A DNA stretch of 64,000 nt from an uncultured Lachnospiraceae bacterium (GTDB taxonomy: Bacteria; Bacillota; Clostridia; Lachnospirales; Lachnospiraceae), in contig CAJTXN010000006.1 of the NCBI GenBank assembly GCA_910583605.1, positions 1-64,000 of the forward strand, given 5' to 3'. Shown here in pieces: positions 35,639 to 44,670 of the stretch. The notes beneath the pieces are model-generated. The model was not told where the DNA came from. It ran no database searches and was given only the letters and a program-made list of their open reading frames with translations. Every line of letters begins with the position of its first letter. Position 1 is the stretch's first letter. The translations under genes and the position numbers were made by a program.

Positions 35639-36097
35639 ATGAATGAAAATTTAGAAAAATTAGGCTTAAGCGGAGACATGAACCAGAATATTAAGAAATT
35701 TGGTTTATCTGCAGTTATGGCATTGGGAGGATTAATTATAATCATTGCATGTTTCCTGGATTACTTATCTGTATCTGTATATGGCTTTTCTGCCAGTACT
35801 TCTCTTTGGAAAGCCGGCGATGGTAAGTATTTCATCGTAGTTGTAATTATTTGCCTGATATTCGCTTTTATAAATCTGGAAAAGGGATATACGGTTATGG
35901 CATTTATTGTTGCAGCATTTACTATTTATGAAGTTCAGGATTATTCAGATGCGGTGAAAGAGTTAGGTGCAGCAAAAGATATGGTTAGTCGTGGTCCTGG
36001 TTTCTGGTTAATGATTATCGGAACCGTTATTCTTGTAGGCGGAACAGTTGTTAAAGTTCTTTTGGCAAAGAAAGCCGGAAATTCGGAATCAATGTAA
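35639..36097 (+). CDS. Small multi-pass membrane protein
   Basis: The ATG at 35639 after TTAGGAGGAAAAAAG is chosen over the ATG at 35615 upstream of the ribosome binding site. The 152-residue product has a polar N-terminus with two related pieces (EKLGLSGDMNQ, IKKFGLSAVM) and four hydrophobic helices (about 24-42, 65-80, 82-98, 120-142). It has its own good promoter and terminator, so it is a single-gene unit. No family recognised. Confidence 0.65.
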   Translation: MNENLEKLGLSGDMNQNIKKFGLSAVMALGGLIIIIACFLDYLSVSVYGFSASTSLWKAGDGKYFIVVVIICLIFAFINLEKGYTVMAFIVAAFTIYEVQDYSDAVKELGAAKDMVSRGPGFWLMIIGTVILVGGTVVKVLLAKKAGNSESM

Positions 36098-36119
36098 ATA
36101 CATAAAAATACTTTTAATG

Positions 36120-36151
36120 GCGGTACAGTGCAAACTGTACCGCTTTTTTTA
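36120..36151 (+). terminator. Intrinsic terminator
   Basis: GCGGTACAGT and ACTGTACCGC form a perfect 10-bp stem with a 4-base loop, followed by a T-run. Confidence 0.92.
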
Positions 36152-36246
36152 GAGATGTGAATGATAATATATGGATTTCATTTACCAGATTAAGAAAATA
36201 TGATATACTATAAAATAATGAATCAGGTTCGAAGGCGGTGAAATTC

Positions 36247-36687
36247 ATGGAGATGCGAATTAATGAACTTACACAGACTGCGCCGGCTGAGGCGGCCAGA
36301 CAGACAACGGAAGCGGACGGAGCATTTAAATTTGTGCTGGCAAGCCATATTGATGATGCAGGACTTCAGGAAAAAATAAATGCTCTGATGAATGAGATAT
36401 CGGAGCAGGGAAAGAAAATATCCAAAAAAACAGATGTGCGGGACATGAAAAGATATCGGCAGCTGATTAAAGAATTTATAAATGAAATCGTATACCGCTC
36501 ACATGAATTTTCCAGGGAAAATTTTCTGGACAGACGGGGAAGACACCGGGTATACGGAATCATCCGTCTGATTGATAAGAATCTGGATGATCTGGCAGCC
36601 GAGCTGATCAAAGATGAGAAGGATAATATATCTATCCTGAATCTGGTAGGGGAAATCAGAGGTTTGTTATTGGATATAATTACGTAA
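36247..36687 (+). CDS. yaaR: YaaR family protein
   Basis: The ATG at 36247 with AAGGCGGTG upstream gives 146 residues. A helical protein with DMKRYRQLIKEFINEIVYRS and RRGRHRVYGIIRLIDKNLDDL, both characteristic of the YaaR (DUF327) family. Function is not established. In Bacillus and many Clostridia it precedes holB, ricT, yabB and rsmI, exactly as here; it starts this conserved operon. Confidence 0.88.
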   Translation: MEMRINELTQTAPAEAARQTTEADGAFKFVLASHIDDAGLQEKINALMNEISEQGKKISKKTDVRDMKRYRQLIKEFINEIVYRSHEFSRENFLDRRGRHRVYGIIRLIDKNLDDLAAELIKDEKDNISILNLVGEIRGLLLDIIT

Positions 36688-36721
36688 GACTGGAAAATAC
36701 TATCGAAAGAGAGTGAAGCCG

Positions 36722-37714
36722 ATGGCAGGATTTAAAGATATACTGGGAAATGAAAATATTCTGGAGCATTTCAGCAAAGCAATGGAAAATGATAAAATAT
36801 CCCATGCCTATATTATAAACGGTGAAAAGGGCATGGGTAAAAAGACATTGGCAAAAGCCTTTGCCATGACGCTCTTATGTGAAGAATCCGGTCAGGAACC
36901 CTGCCTGAAATGTCATTCCTGCATTCAGGCTTTGACAGATAATAATCCGGATATCATTTATGTAAAACATGAAAAGCCGAATCTGATATCAGTTGATGAA
37001 ATCAGAAACCAGCTGGTCAATGATGTAGACTTAAAACCTTACAGTTATAAATATAAAGTATATATCATTGAAGATGCACAGCTTATGAATGTTCAGGCAC
37101 AGAATGCTATGCTGAAAACCATAGAAGAGCCGCCGGAATATGCAGTGATCATGCTGCTGACCACCAATGTGGATTTGATGCTTCAGACGGTTTTATCCAG
37201 ATGTGTTACACTTAATATGCAGCCTTTAAAAAAAGAGGTAGTGAAACATTATCTGATGAAAAAAGAAAAAGTGGTGGATTATCAGGCGGAGATTGCCTCA
37301 TCCTTTGCAGGCGGAAATCTTGGAAAAGCCATAAGCCTTGTATCATCTGCGGAGTTCTCGGAAATGCTGGATGAAGTAACCCAGCTTATGCGCTATATCA
37401 AAGATATGCAGGCATATGAGGTTGTTGCTGCGGTAAAACGGGCAGCCGATTATAAATATACATTTAATGATTACATTGATTTAATGATTTTGTGGTTTCG
37501 GGATGTATTGTTATATAAGGCATCCATGAATGTAAATGAACTGATTTTTAAAAATGAACTGAAAACCATTAAACAGCATGCGGCAAACTCCTCCTATAAC
37601 GGCATTGAAGAGATTTTAAAGTCATTGGACAAGGCAAAGGTAAGATTAAAATCAAATGTTAATTTCGATATTGTGATTGAGCTGATGTTTATGACCATCA
37701 GGGATAATATTTAA
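36722..37714 (+). CDS. holB: DNA polymerase III subunit delta'
   Basis: The ATG at 36722 gives 330 residues. The AAA+ clamp-loader fold shows Walker A GEKGMGKKT (about residues 36-44), the four-Cys zinc module CLKCHSC preceded by an earlier Cys, the Walker-B-like VYIIEDAQLMN and the sensor-like LKTIEEPPEYAVIML. Delta' is the part of the clamp loader that helps place the sliding clamp on DNA. Context yaaR-holB-ricT confirms it. Length is normal. Confidence 0.92.
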   Translation: MAGFKDILGNENILEHFSKAMENDKISHAYIINGEKGMGKKTLAKAFAMTLLCEESGQEPCLKCHSCIQALTDNNPDIIYVKHEKPNLISVDEIRNQLVNDVDLKPYSYKYKVYIIEDAQLMNVQAQNAMLKTIEEPPEYAVIMLLTTNVDLMLQTVLSRCVTLNMQPLKKEVVKHYLMKKEKVVDYQAEIASSFAGGNLGKAISLVSSAEFSEMLDEVTQLMRYIKDMQAYEVVAAVKRAADYKYTFNDYIDLMILWFRDVLLYKASMNVNELIFKNELKTIKQHAANSSYNGIEEILKSLDKAKVRLKSNVNFDIVIELMFMTIRDNI

Positions 37715-37747
37715 CAGATTAGAACAGAAACGGAGATTAAATAGAAA

Positions 37748-38653
37748 ATGACAAAAATAATAGGAGTTCGATTCAGAAAAACAGGAAAGATATATTATTT
37801 TTCGCCGGAAGATTTACCCATTGAAAAGGGACAGCATGTGATAGTTGAAACGGCCAGAGGCGTGGAATACGGACTGGTTGTTTTGGGAATCCGGGATGTG
37901 GAAGATGAAAAGATTACGCAGCCGTTGAAAAGCGTTATCCGCATTGCAACGGAAGAAGATGATGCAATAGAAGCGGAAAACAAAGAAAAAGAGAAAAAAG
38001 CATTTGAGGTCTGCTTTGAGAAGATAGGAAAACACGGCCTGGATATGAAGCTGATCGATGCAGAATATACATTTGATAATAACAAATTGTTGTTTTACTT
38101 TACTGCAGACGGAAGAATTGATTTTCGGGAACTGGTAAAAGATCTGGCCTCTGTTTTTAAAACAAGAATTGAACTTCGTCAGATTGGTGTCCGGGATGAA
38201 ACGAAAGTGGTAGGCGGATACAGCATCTGCGGCCGTCCGTTGTGCTGCAATACGTATCTGACGGAATTTATACCGGTATCCATTAAAATGGCAAAGGAAC
38301 AGAATTTATCGCTGAATCCTACCAAGATATCAGGGGTATGCGGTAGACTGATGTGCTGCCTGAAAAATGAGGAAGAAACCTATGAAGAACTGAACAGCAG
38401 GCTGCCGATGGTGGGAGATTTCGTGAGTACTGCCGATGGACTGAAAGGTGAAGTGGCCAGTGTAAGTGTTCTCCGGCAGCTGGTTAAAGTAATCGTTCAG
38501 GTAAACGATGAAAAGGAAATTCGGGAATATAAGGTTGATGATTTAAAATTTAAACGAAGACACAGAAAAGAATCCCTGCATATTAATGATGAGGAACTGA
38601 AGGCGCTGGAACTGTTGGAGAAAAAGGAAGGAAAGTCTAAGATAGATGACTGA
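37748..38653 (+). CDS. ricT: PSP1-domain protein RicT (YaaT)
   Basis: A 301-residue protein with the PSP1 domain: RFRKTGKIYYFSPEDLPI near the start, FYFTADGRIDFRELVKDLA, ELRQIGVRDETKVVGGYSIC and the Cys-rich GRPLCCNTYL and CGRLMCCLKNEEE. RicT with RicA and RicF forms an iron-sulfur Y-complex that affects RNase Y mRNA processing in Bacillus; the Cys residues seen are those expected for cluster binding. RicA and RicF genes are not in this window. It overlaps the next gene by eight bases. Confidence 0.92.
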   Translation: MTKIIGVRFRKTGKIYYFSPEDLPIEKGQHVIVETARGVEYGLVVLGIRDVEDEKITQPLKSVIRIATEEDDAIEAENKEKEKKAFEVCFEKIGKHGLDMKLIDAEYTFDNNKLLFYFTADGRIDFRELVKDLASVFKTRIELRQIGVRDETKVVGGYSICGRPLCCNTYLTEFIPVSIKMAKEQNLSLNPTKISGVCGRLMCCLKNEEETYEELNSRLPMVGDFVSTADGLKGEVASVSVLRQLVKVIVQVNDEKEIREYKVDDLKFKRRHRKESLHINDEELKALELLEKKEGKSKIDD

Positions 38654-39383
38654 TTTATTAAGGCCCGGAGAACGTCTGGATGATTTGGAGCGAAATGGAT
38701 ATAAAATAATCCAGCATAAGGATAAATTTTGCTTCGGCATGGATGGAGTGTTGCTTAGCGGGTTTGCAAAAGTACAGGAGGAAGAATGTGTACTGGATAT
38801 GGGAACCGGAACGGGTATCATACCCATTCTTCTGGAAGCAAAAACTGACGGAAAGCATTTTACCGGACTGGAGATTCAGCCGGAAAGCGCAGATATGGCA
38901 AGAAGAAGTGTCTGCTATAACCATCTGCAGGATAAAATAGAAATTATAACCGGAGATATAAAGGAAGCCTCTTCGATATTTAAGAAGGCTTCTTTTGATG
39001 TAGTTACGTCAAATCCACCCTATATGAATGATAACCACGGACTTAAAAATCCGGATATGCCGAAAGCAATCGCAAGACACGAAGTTTTGTGTACACTGGA
39101 GGATGTGGTTAGAGAGGCTTCATTGCTTTTAAAACCCGGCGGAAGATTTTATATGGTACACAGACCTCACAGGTTAGCGGAGATTATCTATACTCTGAAA
39201 TCATATAAACTGGAGCCGAAACGTCTGAAACTGGTTCATCCGTTTATTAATAAAGAGGCAAATATGGTATTGCTGGAATCCGTGCGGGGTGGAAAAAGTA
39301 TGATGAAAGTGGAAGCGCCGTTGGTGGTATATCAGGAATCAGGAAAGTATACAGATGAAATATATGATATATACGGATATTAG
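38646..39383 (+). CDS. tRNA1(Val) adenine-37 N6-methyltransferase-like protein (YabB)
   Basis: A 245-residue class I SAM-dependent methyltransferase. SAM motif VLDMGTGTGIIPILLEAK and the catalytic SNPPYM (NPPY for N6-adenine methylation) are clear. The neighbours ricT and rsmI match the position of yabB in Bacillus. By homology to TrmN6 it would methylate A37 of a tRNA, but the substrate cannot be fixed from sequence. Confidence 0.88.
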   Translation: MTDLLRPGERLDDLERNGYKIIQHKDKFCFGMDGVLLSGFAKVQEEECVLDMGTGTGIIPILLEAKTDGKHFTGLEIQPESADMARRSVCYNHLQDKIEIITGDIKEASSIFKKASFDVVTSNPPYMNDNHGLKNPDMPKAIARHEVLCTLEDVVREASLLLKPGGRFYMVHRPHRLAEIIYTLKSYKLEPKRLKLVHPFINKEANMVLLESVRGGKSMMKVEAPLVVYQESGKYTDEIYDIYGY

Positions 39384-39440
39384 AGCTGCCATGGCATTAA
39401 GTTGGGAAACCATAGAATAGAATGAAAGAATGGAGTTAAA

Positions 39441-40283
39441 ATGAGCGGAAAATTATATTTATGTGCTACTCCCATTGGAAATCTGGAAGATATTACGTTC
39501 CGGGTGCTGCGGACGTTAAAAGAAGTAGATTTAATCGGTGCGGAAGATACGAGACACAGCATTAAGCTGCTGAATCATTTTGGGATAAAAACGCCAATGA
39601 CAAGTTATCATGAGTATAACAAAGTGGAGAAAGCGAAATATCTGGTGTCTTTATTGCAGGAGGGAAAAAATATTGCATTGATCACGGATGCAGGCACTCC
39701 GGGAATATCCGATCCGGGAGAAGAACTGGTACATCAATGTTACGAGGCGGGAATCGAAGTTTCATCCCTTCCGGGTCCGGCCGCCTGCATAACGGCACTG
39801 ACCATGTCCGGCATGGCAACCAGAAGATTTGCATTTGAAGCATTTCTGCCAAGTGATAAAAAAGAACGTGCAATGGTGCTGGCAGAACTGGCGGAAGAGA
39901 CAAGAACCATTGTATTATATGAGGCGCCCCATCATCTGTTACGCACACTGGAAGAACTCAGGGAGCAGATTGGAAACCGAAGAATAACCATCTGCCGGGA
40001 ACTGACGAAAAAATACGAAGAAGCAAAACAGTCGTTTATTGATGATATGATTGACCATTACAGTCTGAATGAACCGAAAGGTGAATTTGTACTGGTGATT
40101 GAGGGGAAAAGTTTTGATGAAAAAGTGAAAGAGGAGCAGGAGAGCTGGCTGGAACTCACCATTGCTGAACATCTGGATTATTATGTAAACAGAGGAATGA
40201 ATAAAAAGGAAGCCATGAAGCAGGTGGCAAAAGACAGAGGTATCAGTAAAAGAGATGTGTATCAGGCGGATTTGGTACGGTAA
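39441..40283 (+). CDS. rsmI: 16S rRNA (cytidine-1402 2'-O)-methyltransferase
   Basis: A 280-residue tetrapyrrole-methylase-fold protein: start LYLCATPIGNLEDITFR, AEDTRHSIKLLNHF, TDAGTPGISDPGEELV and the SAM-binding SSLPGPAACITAL. RsmI methylates the ribose of C1402 in the decoding centre. The start at 39441 follows GGAG. It ends the yaaR-to-rsmI group. Confidence 0.95.
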   Translation: MSGKLYLCATPIGNLEDITFRVLRTLKEVDLIGAEDTRHSIKLLNHFGIKTPMTSYHEYNKVEKAKYLVSLLQEGKNIALITDAGTPGISDPGEELVHQCYEAGIEVSSLPGPAACITALTMSGMATRRFAFEAFLPSDKKERAMVLAELAEETRTIVLYEAPHHLLRTLEELREQIGNRRITICRELTKKYEEAKQSFIDDMIDHYSLNEPKGEFVLVIEGKSFDEKVKEEQESWLELTIAEHLDYYVNRGMNKKEAMKQVAKDRGISKRDVYQADLVR

Positions 40284-40813
40284 AAAAAGAGTTGCCGCAA
40301 AGTGTAAATAAGGCGGTTTGTTTCTGTATCTTTGTAATTGTATATTCTTCGATTTATGGTTTTATTTCAGAATTGTCATATTGTTTGCCATAACTTTATA
40401 ATATTCTTGTTCCATGATACTGGAAAGTTACTTACATAGAGATATCTTAAATTCTATACCTTGGAAAAATGAATTATGATATAAGACATATATTCAGAAT
40501 ATATAGAAGTACATTTAATTTATTTTTAAATATGATATTGATGTCGTAGTATTACTAAATGTTATTGTAAAAGATATAGTAGATTATAAAAAATAGTTCA
40601 AAAAGCACCAGTTTACCATTAGCTGGTGCTTTTTTGTCGAATAATGTCGATAAAAAAAGGTTGTATTTTAAAAAAAATGGAATATTATAAAAAAAGTTTA
40701 TGGGGCATTCTGAATAAAAAATAAACTTGTTGATTTATATGTGAGAGACATTGTTTTACATAAAATATTTAAGAGAGACGATTTAAAATGATTATATTAT
40801 AGTCCATATGTGA
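40284..40813 (+). other. Gene-free AT-rich interval
   Basis: About 530 bases without a supported gene. It contains one clear terminator (40603-40637) and runs of A and T. I see no promoter of quality, RNA gene or repeat. The missing N-terminal half of the CYTH pseudogene is not recognisable here. Confidence 0.6.
40603..40637 (+). terminator. Intrinsic terminator
   Basis: AAGCACCAG pairs with CTGGTGCTT over an 11-base loop, followed by TTTTTG and preceded by A residues. It is about 320 bases after rsmI, far for its terminator; it may serve lost genes or work in both directions. Confidence 0.85.
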
Positions 40814-41113
40814 GTTAGAGAAATTGATTGGAAAAAAAATTGTCAAGATGTAATTAAACTGGGATGTTTGGAAACTACACGTAGTATTTCATTGGAGTAT
40901 CACGATATAGAAATTTGTTTGGATAAAAATATTTATTTAGAGAAAGAAGATTATGAGATGGAGATAGAATATAAGAGTGAATATCCGGGTGAAGTAGTTG
41001 ATAATTTTAGACGATTGGGCATAGATGTTAATAAGGAGGTTCATGGAAAGTTTTCAAGATTTATGTATGCGAAAAATGAGAGTATTGCGAAAGTGTTGAA
41101 GAGAGATAAATAA
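40814..41113 (+). pseudogene. C-terminal remnant of a CYTH-domain phosphatase/cyclase
   Basis: The frame is open from after a stop at 40811-40813 and encodes LGCLETTRSISLEYH, then ICLDKNIYLEKEDYEMEIEY and HGKFSRFMYAKN. The Arg, the DKNxYLxxxDYExExEY stretch and the GKFSRF ending match the second half of CYTH proteins (adenylate cyclase class IV/thiamine triphosphatase fold). The N-terminal half with the ExExK motif is absent, and only TTG or no start is available. A truncated, inactive relic. Confidence 0.65.
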
Positions 41114-41221
41114 AATATTTCCTAAAACTTTTGACAGGGCATTGTATTTTTAAAAATTGATAGTAAAGGATTATGAAATTGTTTTGTATAGCAGAGTATT
41201 AAAATAAAGACAGTTAATTTT

Positions 41222-41422
41222 TTTGGAAGTCCGAGCAAGGAAGTCGAGAATTTTGCCAGAAAATTGCCAGAGAACACGAAAGTTTTGGATGTTAACTGTA
41301 ATGCCTGAATACATATTTTATATATGGAAGGACTGGGATTTAGTGTTTATGCATTTGATATATCTGAAAATACAATTAAAAAGCTTAATTATTTCAAAGA
41401 ATACTACTTTACAAGTCGTTAA
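41222..41422 (+). pseudogene. Decayed TehB-like SAM methyltransferase
   Basis: From 41225 the frame reads GSPSKEVENFARKLPENTK, VLDVNCNA, an in-frame TGA at 41306-41308, then IHILYMEGLGFSVYAFDIS and ENTIKKL, ending at TAA 41420-41422. The expected SAM-binding loop DVGCGAG is altered to DVNCNA and interrupted by the stop, and the rest of the protein is missing. This matches class I methyltransferases of the TehB type. Confidence 0.65.
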
Positions 41423-41528
41423 AAAAGGCTCCCGGATAAAACGTTTTTAAATTATAATGAATTTATATTATAGTACAAAACAGAATAGTTTGATAAAGAA
41501 TAACATGAATAAAATATAGGAGGTAGTA

Positions 41529-42431
41529 ATGAGGAAATTATTAGTTACAGGTGGAACCGTTTTTGTAAGCAGATATGTGGCAGAATATTATGTTTCGAAG
41601 GGATATATGGTATATGTATTAAACAGAAACAGTCGTCCACAGTCAGATGATGTACACCTTATAGAGACTGACAGACATAATATAGGTGATGATTTAAAGG
41701 GTATACATTTTGATGTGGTAATTGATACTGCTTATACGGCTGAGGATGTGGAATTGCTTCTTAATGCTATAGATAGTTATGGAGATTATGTATTAATAAG
41801 CTCCAGTGCTGTTTATCCGGAAGATGCAGAACAACCTTTTAAAGAAGAAACTAAGGTTGGTGCAAATAAATTTTGGGGAAAATATGGAACTGATAAGATA
41901 GCTGCAGAAGAAGCATTACATAGAAGAAATAAGTCAGCTTATATTCTTCGTCCGCCGTATTTATATGGTCAGATGAATAATGTATATAGAGAAGCCTTTG
42001 TATTTGATTGTGCAATGTCTGACAGAAAATTTTATTTACCAAAAGGCGGGAATATGAAATTGCAGTTTTTTCATGTAGAAGACTTATGTAGGTTTATAGA
42101 TGTGATTTTGGAAAAGAAGCCAGAAATACATGTTTTTAACGTAGGTAATAAAGAATCGGTTTCTATTAGGGAGTGGGTAGAGTTAGGTTATAAAGTTGTC
42201 GGCAAAGAGGCAGAATTTAAAAATGTGTATGAGAACATTCCATTTAGAAATTATTTTAGTTTTCACGAATATGAGTATTATCTTGATGTTTCGAAACAGT
42301 GTGAATTGTTGAACGAAACTAAATCTATGTTTGACGGACTTAAAGAGGCATTTGAATGGTATAAGGATAATAAGGACAAGGTAAATAGTAAGTTGTATAT
42401 GGAATATATTGATAGTAATATTGTGTTATAG
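41529..42431 (+). CDS. NAD-dependent epimerase/dehydratase family protein
   Basis: A 300-residue extended short-chain dehydrogenase. The N-terminal Rossmann motif is LVTGGTVFVSRYVAEYY (GGTxFVxR form), the core has ISSSAVYPED (Ser/Tyr region) and ILRPPYLYGQMNNVYRE, and the C-terminal half is the substrate-binding part with FFHVEDLCRFIDV. Substrates in this family are nucleotide sugars or similar. AGGAGG lies nine bases upstream. It is flanked by pseudogenes and a convergent lipoprotein, so no pathway is indicated. Confidence 0.82.
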   Translation: MRKLLVTGGTVFVSRYVAEYYVSKGYMVYVLNRNSRPQSDDVHLIETDRHNIGDDLKGIHFDVVIDTAYTAEDVELLLNAIDSYGDYVLISSSAVYPEDAEQPFKEETKVGANKFWGKYGTDKIAAEEALHRRNKSAYILRPPYLYGQMNNVYREAFVFDCAMSDRKFYLPKGGNMKLQFFHVEDLCRFIDVILEKKPEIHVFNVGNKESVSIREWVELGYKVVGKEAEFKNVYENIPFRNYFSFHEYEYYLDVSKQCELLNETKSMFDGLKEAFEWYKDNKDKVNSKLYMEYIDSNIVL

Positions 42432-42446
42432 AAGTGAAAAATTCTT

Positions 42447-42498
42447 AACCGATTACGGCATACGTAAAAGTATGTCGCAATCGGTTAATTATCTTTTT
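42447..42498. terminator. Bidirectional terminator between convergent genes
   Basis: AACCGATTACGGCATAC pairs with GTATGTCGCAATCGGTT (two wobble or mismatch positions) over a 6-base loop, with T-rich sequence at the right and A-rich at the left. It can serve both the epimerase and the DUF885 gene. Confidence 0.8.
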
Positions 42499-42552
42499 AG
42501 AATGGTAAGTATTTCAATATAAGCTTTGTTATAGAAATAAATGATACAAAAT

Positions 42553-44445
42553 TTAATCTGCCCGGCTGTTTCTTAGTTCTTTTGAATTTTTCTGATCATC
42601 AATCCAAGTCTCCATTCTGTCACGAATGATTTCGAACTGGGCCGGACCGGTCTTCAAAAGGAAGGTATGAAATGATTTCAGTGAAAAATTATCACCAAGG
42701 GCTTCTTCGGCAGTTGCCCTTAACTCCATGAATTCCAGATATCCTACATAGTAAGCAAGATACAATGCAGGTTCTTCTATCAGCGTTTCATAGATTGTGT
42801 TGGAATCTTCTTTGCCAAGACCAATGCCGGAAAGGAATTTCATAGTTTCATCATAGGTCCATCCCTCATAATTGATACCGATATCTGTCAGACAGTAAAT
42901 CGCAAAAGTATATGTTTTATTTAACTCATTGATTCTCGTTACAGCATCCTCAGTTCCTGCAAGGCTGTAGCTGTACATTTCGGCATATGTTCCCCAGCCT
43001 TCGGAATATCCGGAAAAAGAAAATAATTTACGGATATTGGAAGGATTCTGTGAATAGAAATAGGTGGTCTGGAACAAATGTCCCGGAAAACCTTCATGGG
43101 CCAAAGTCACAAAATCTTCAATACTTTCACTGACCTGTGATTTATTAATATAAATCGAATTGTTATTCAGATTATCAATCGGCGGCAAAATGTAGTAAGC
43201 CGGGCTTGTGTATTTTTCCATGGATTCAGGAACATAGCTGACCGTAAATGTTGTCTCCAGTCCGGTTGGAAAATCAACGGCGATTTTTGATTTCAAATCA
43301 TTTAAGACCTTGGTCGGGTCGCTTAAATCAACAGGACATTCTGACATTTTGTCAAAGATGGTATTATCTTTTAATGTGATTCCCAATATTTCGTTAAAAT
43401 CAGCTTTATATTTATCTTCTATCATCTTTTTGATTTCGGGTACGGATTTATCGGATCCGGTGTAATCCCGAACCAGTAATTCATAAAATTCTTTGCCATT
43501 TTTAAAATTTGCCAGACCGCCTTCATTCTTACAGGTGCCCTTTAACTTTGGAAGTTCACTGATTATATATTCATATGCAGGAATGACGCTTTCCTTTATT
43601 TGGGTAATGTTAGAAGATTTATAAAGCTCTTTTGCATTGTTATCCAAAAAATCTGCGGAATCTATACGACTGTTAAAACTGTCAATCAGGTAGTGATTAT
43701 CCGGATTTGCAATAAATTGCTGACATTGGTCAACTATTTTGTCAACCTCAAAATCCGGCATGAAAAAACCGGCTTCTGACTGTTCTTTTTCGAAACTGAT
43801 TAAGTCTTCAAAAAAAGACGGAAATGTTTTCAATATTTCAAGATAATCTTTGACATCCTGTTCATCATAAAATACATATTCTGCCAATATTGTGGGAATA
43901 TAGGACTGCATACCGTTTAAAGGAGACATATAGTCATTGTGCAGGCGATATCCCTTATACTTTTTTGAATCATTGGCATAAGTTTTAAAAATATCATATG
44001 TTAATTGTTGTTCGGAAGTTAACAGATTGTAGTTGAAATCTGCCAATTCATCTATGTATTTGTCTAATAGTTCGTAGGATTCGGAATCCTCTTCAGCGGA
44101 AAAGCTGCCCAATGAGATTTCATAATCTTTGATTCCGAAATTTTCCGGATGAGCAAGTGTGCAGTGAAGATTCAGAATATTGAGGGCTAATTCGGAAGTA
44201 AAGATTTCGTTTGTGAAATCATTAAACTTTTTCTGTTCTTCCTTCGTGTCTGATGAATTTTTATCTGAAGTAGTAGTCTCCTGTTCTTTAGTCTCAGTCT
44301 CTTTGTTTTTTGAAGTAGAATTTTCTGTAGTGGTTTCACCGGAACTATCATTGGAAATCGCTGTCTTTCCGCATCCGGCCATAGAAAAAATAAATATAAT
44401 TGTTAATAATATGGCTAAAAGCCGTGTGGTGATTTTTTTATTCAT
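42553..44445 (-). CDS. DUF885 lipoprotein (putative metallopeptidase)
   Basis: The frame is open from 44520, but the ATG at 44445 gives a clear lipoprotein signal, MNKKITTRLLAILL then FSMAGC, with the lipidated Cys near residue 24. A Ser/Thr/Glu/Lys linker of about 50 residues follows. The 500-residue DUF885 domain contains the zinc motif LAHEGFPGHLFQ (HExxxGH) and GYSEGWGTYAEMYS. The family is distantly related to zinc carboxypeptidases and is found as surface lipoproteins in gut Clostridia. Total 630 residues. It is a single gene in minus orientation. Confidence 0.85.
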   Translation of the reverse strand: MNKKITTRLLAILLTIIFIFSMAGCGKTAISNDSSGETTTENSTSKNKETETKEQETTTSDKNSSDTKEEQKKFNDFTNEIFTSELALNILNLHCTLAHPENFGIKDYEISLGSFSAEEDSESYELLDKYIDELADFNYNLLTSEQQLTYDIFKTYANDSKKYKGYRLHNDYMSPLNGMQSYIPTILAEYVFYDEQDVKDYLEILKTFPSFFEDLISFEKEQSEAGFFMPDFEVDKIVDQCQQFIANPDNHYLIDSFNSRIDSADFLDNNAKELYKSSNITQIKESVIPAYEYIISELPKLKGTCKNEGGLANFKNGKEFYELLVRDYTGSDKSVPEIKKMIEDKYKADFNEILGITLKDNTIFDKMSECPVDLSDPTKVLNDLKSKIAVDFPTGLETTFTVSYVPESMEKYTSPAYYILPPIDNLNNNSIYINKSQVSESIEDFVTLAHEGFPGHLFQTTYFYSQNPSNIRKLFSFSGYSEGWGTYAEMYSYSLAGTEDAVTRINELNKTYTFAIYCLTDIGINYEGWTYDETMKFLSGIGLGKEDSNTIYETLIEEPALYLAYYVGYLEFMELRATAEEALGDNFSLKSFHTFLLKTGPAQFEIIRDRMETWIDDQKNSKELRNSRAD

Positions 44446-44600
44446 ACTGTTTCTGCAAATATGCCTAATCCTTTCTATAAAATTTAATAACAGAATAACA
44501 CAAAATCTTTGATTATTCAAATCTTATTATTTATATATATGTATCAACTGCTGTTTTGTGAGTAGAAAACCCATGAATTAAAAATGTTACGAATTAATAC

Positions 44601-44629
44601 TTGACAAATACAAAAGAAAATTGTAAAAT
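44601..44629 (+). promoter_or_regulatory. Sigma-A promoter
   Basis: TTGACA at 44601-44606, a 17-base spacer and TAAAAT at 44624-44629, 42 bases before the start of the large secreted protein. Confidence 0.75.
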
Positions 44630-44670
44630 ATCAACAAATTAAAAAGTGATTAATGAAAGGGGGTATTTTA

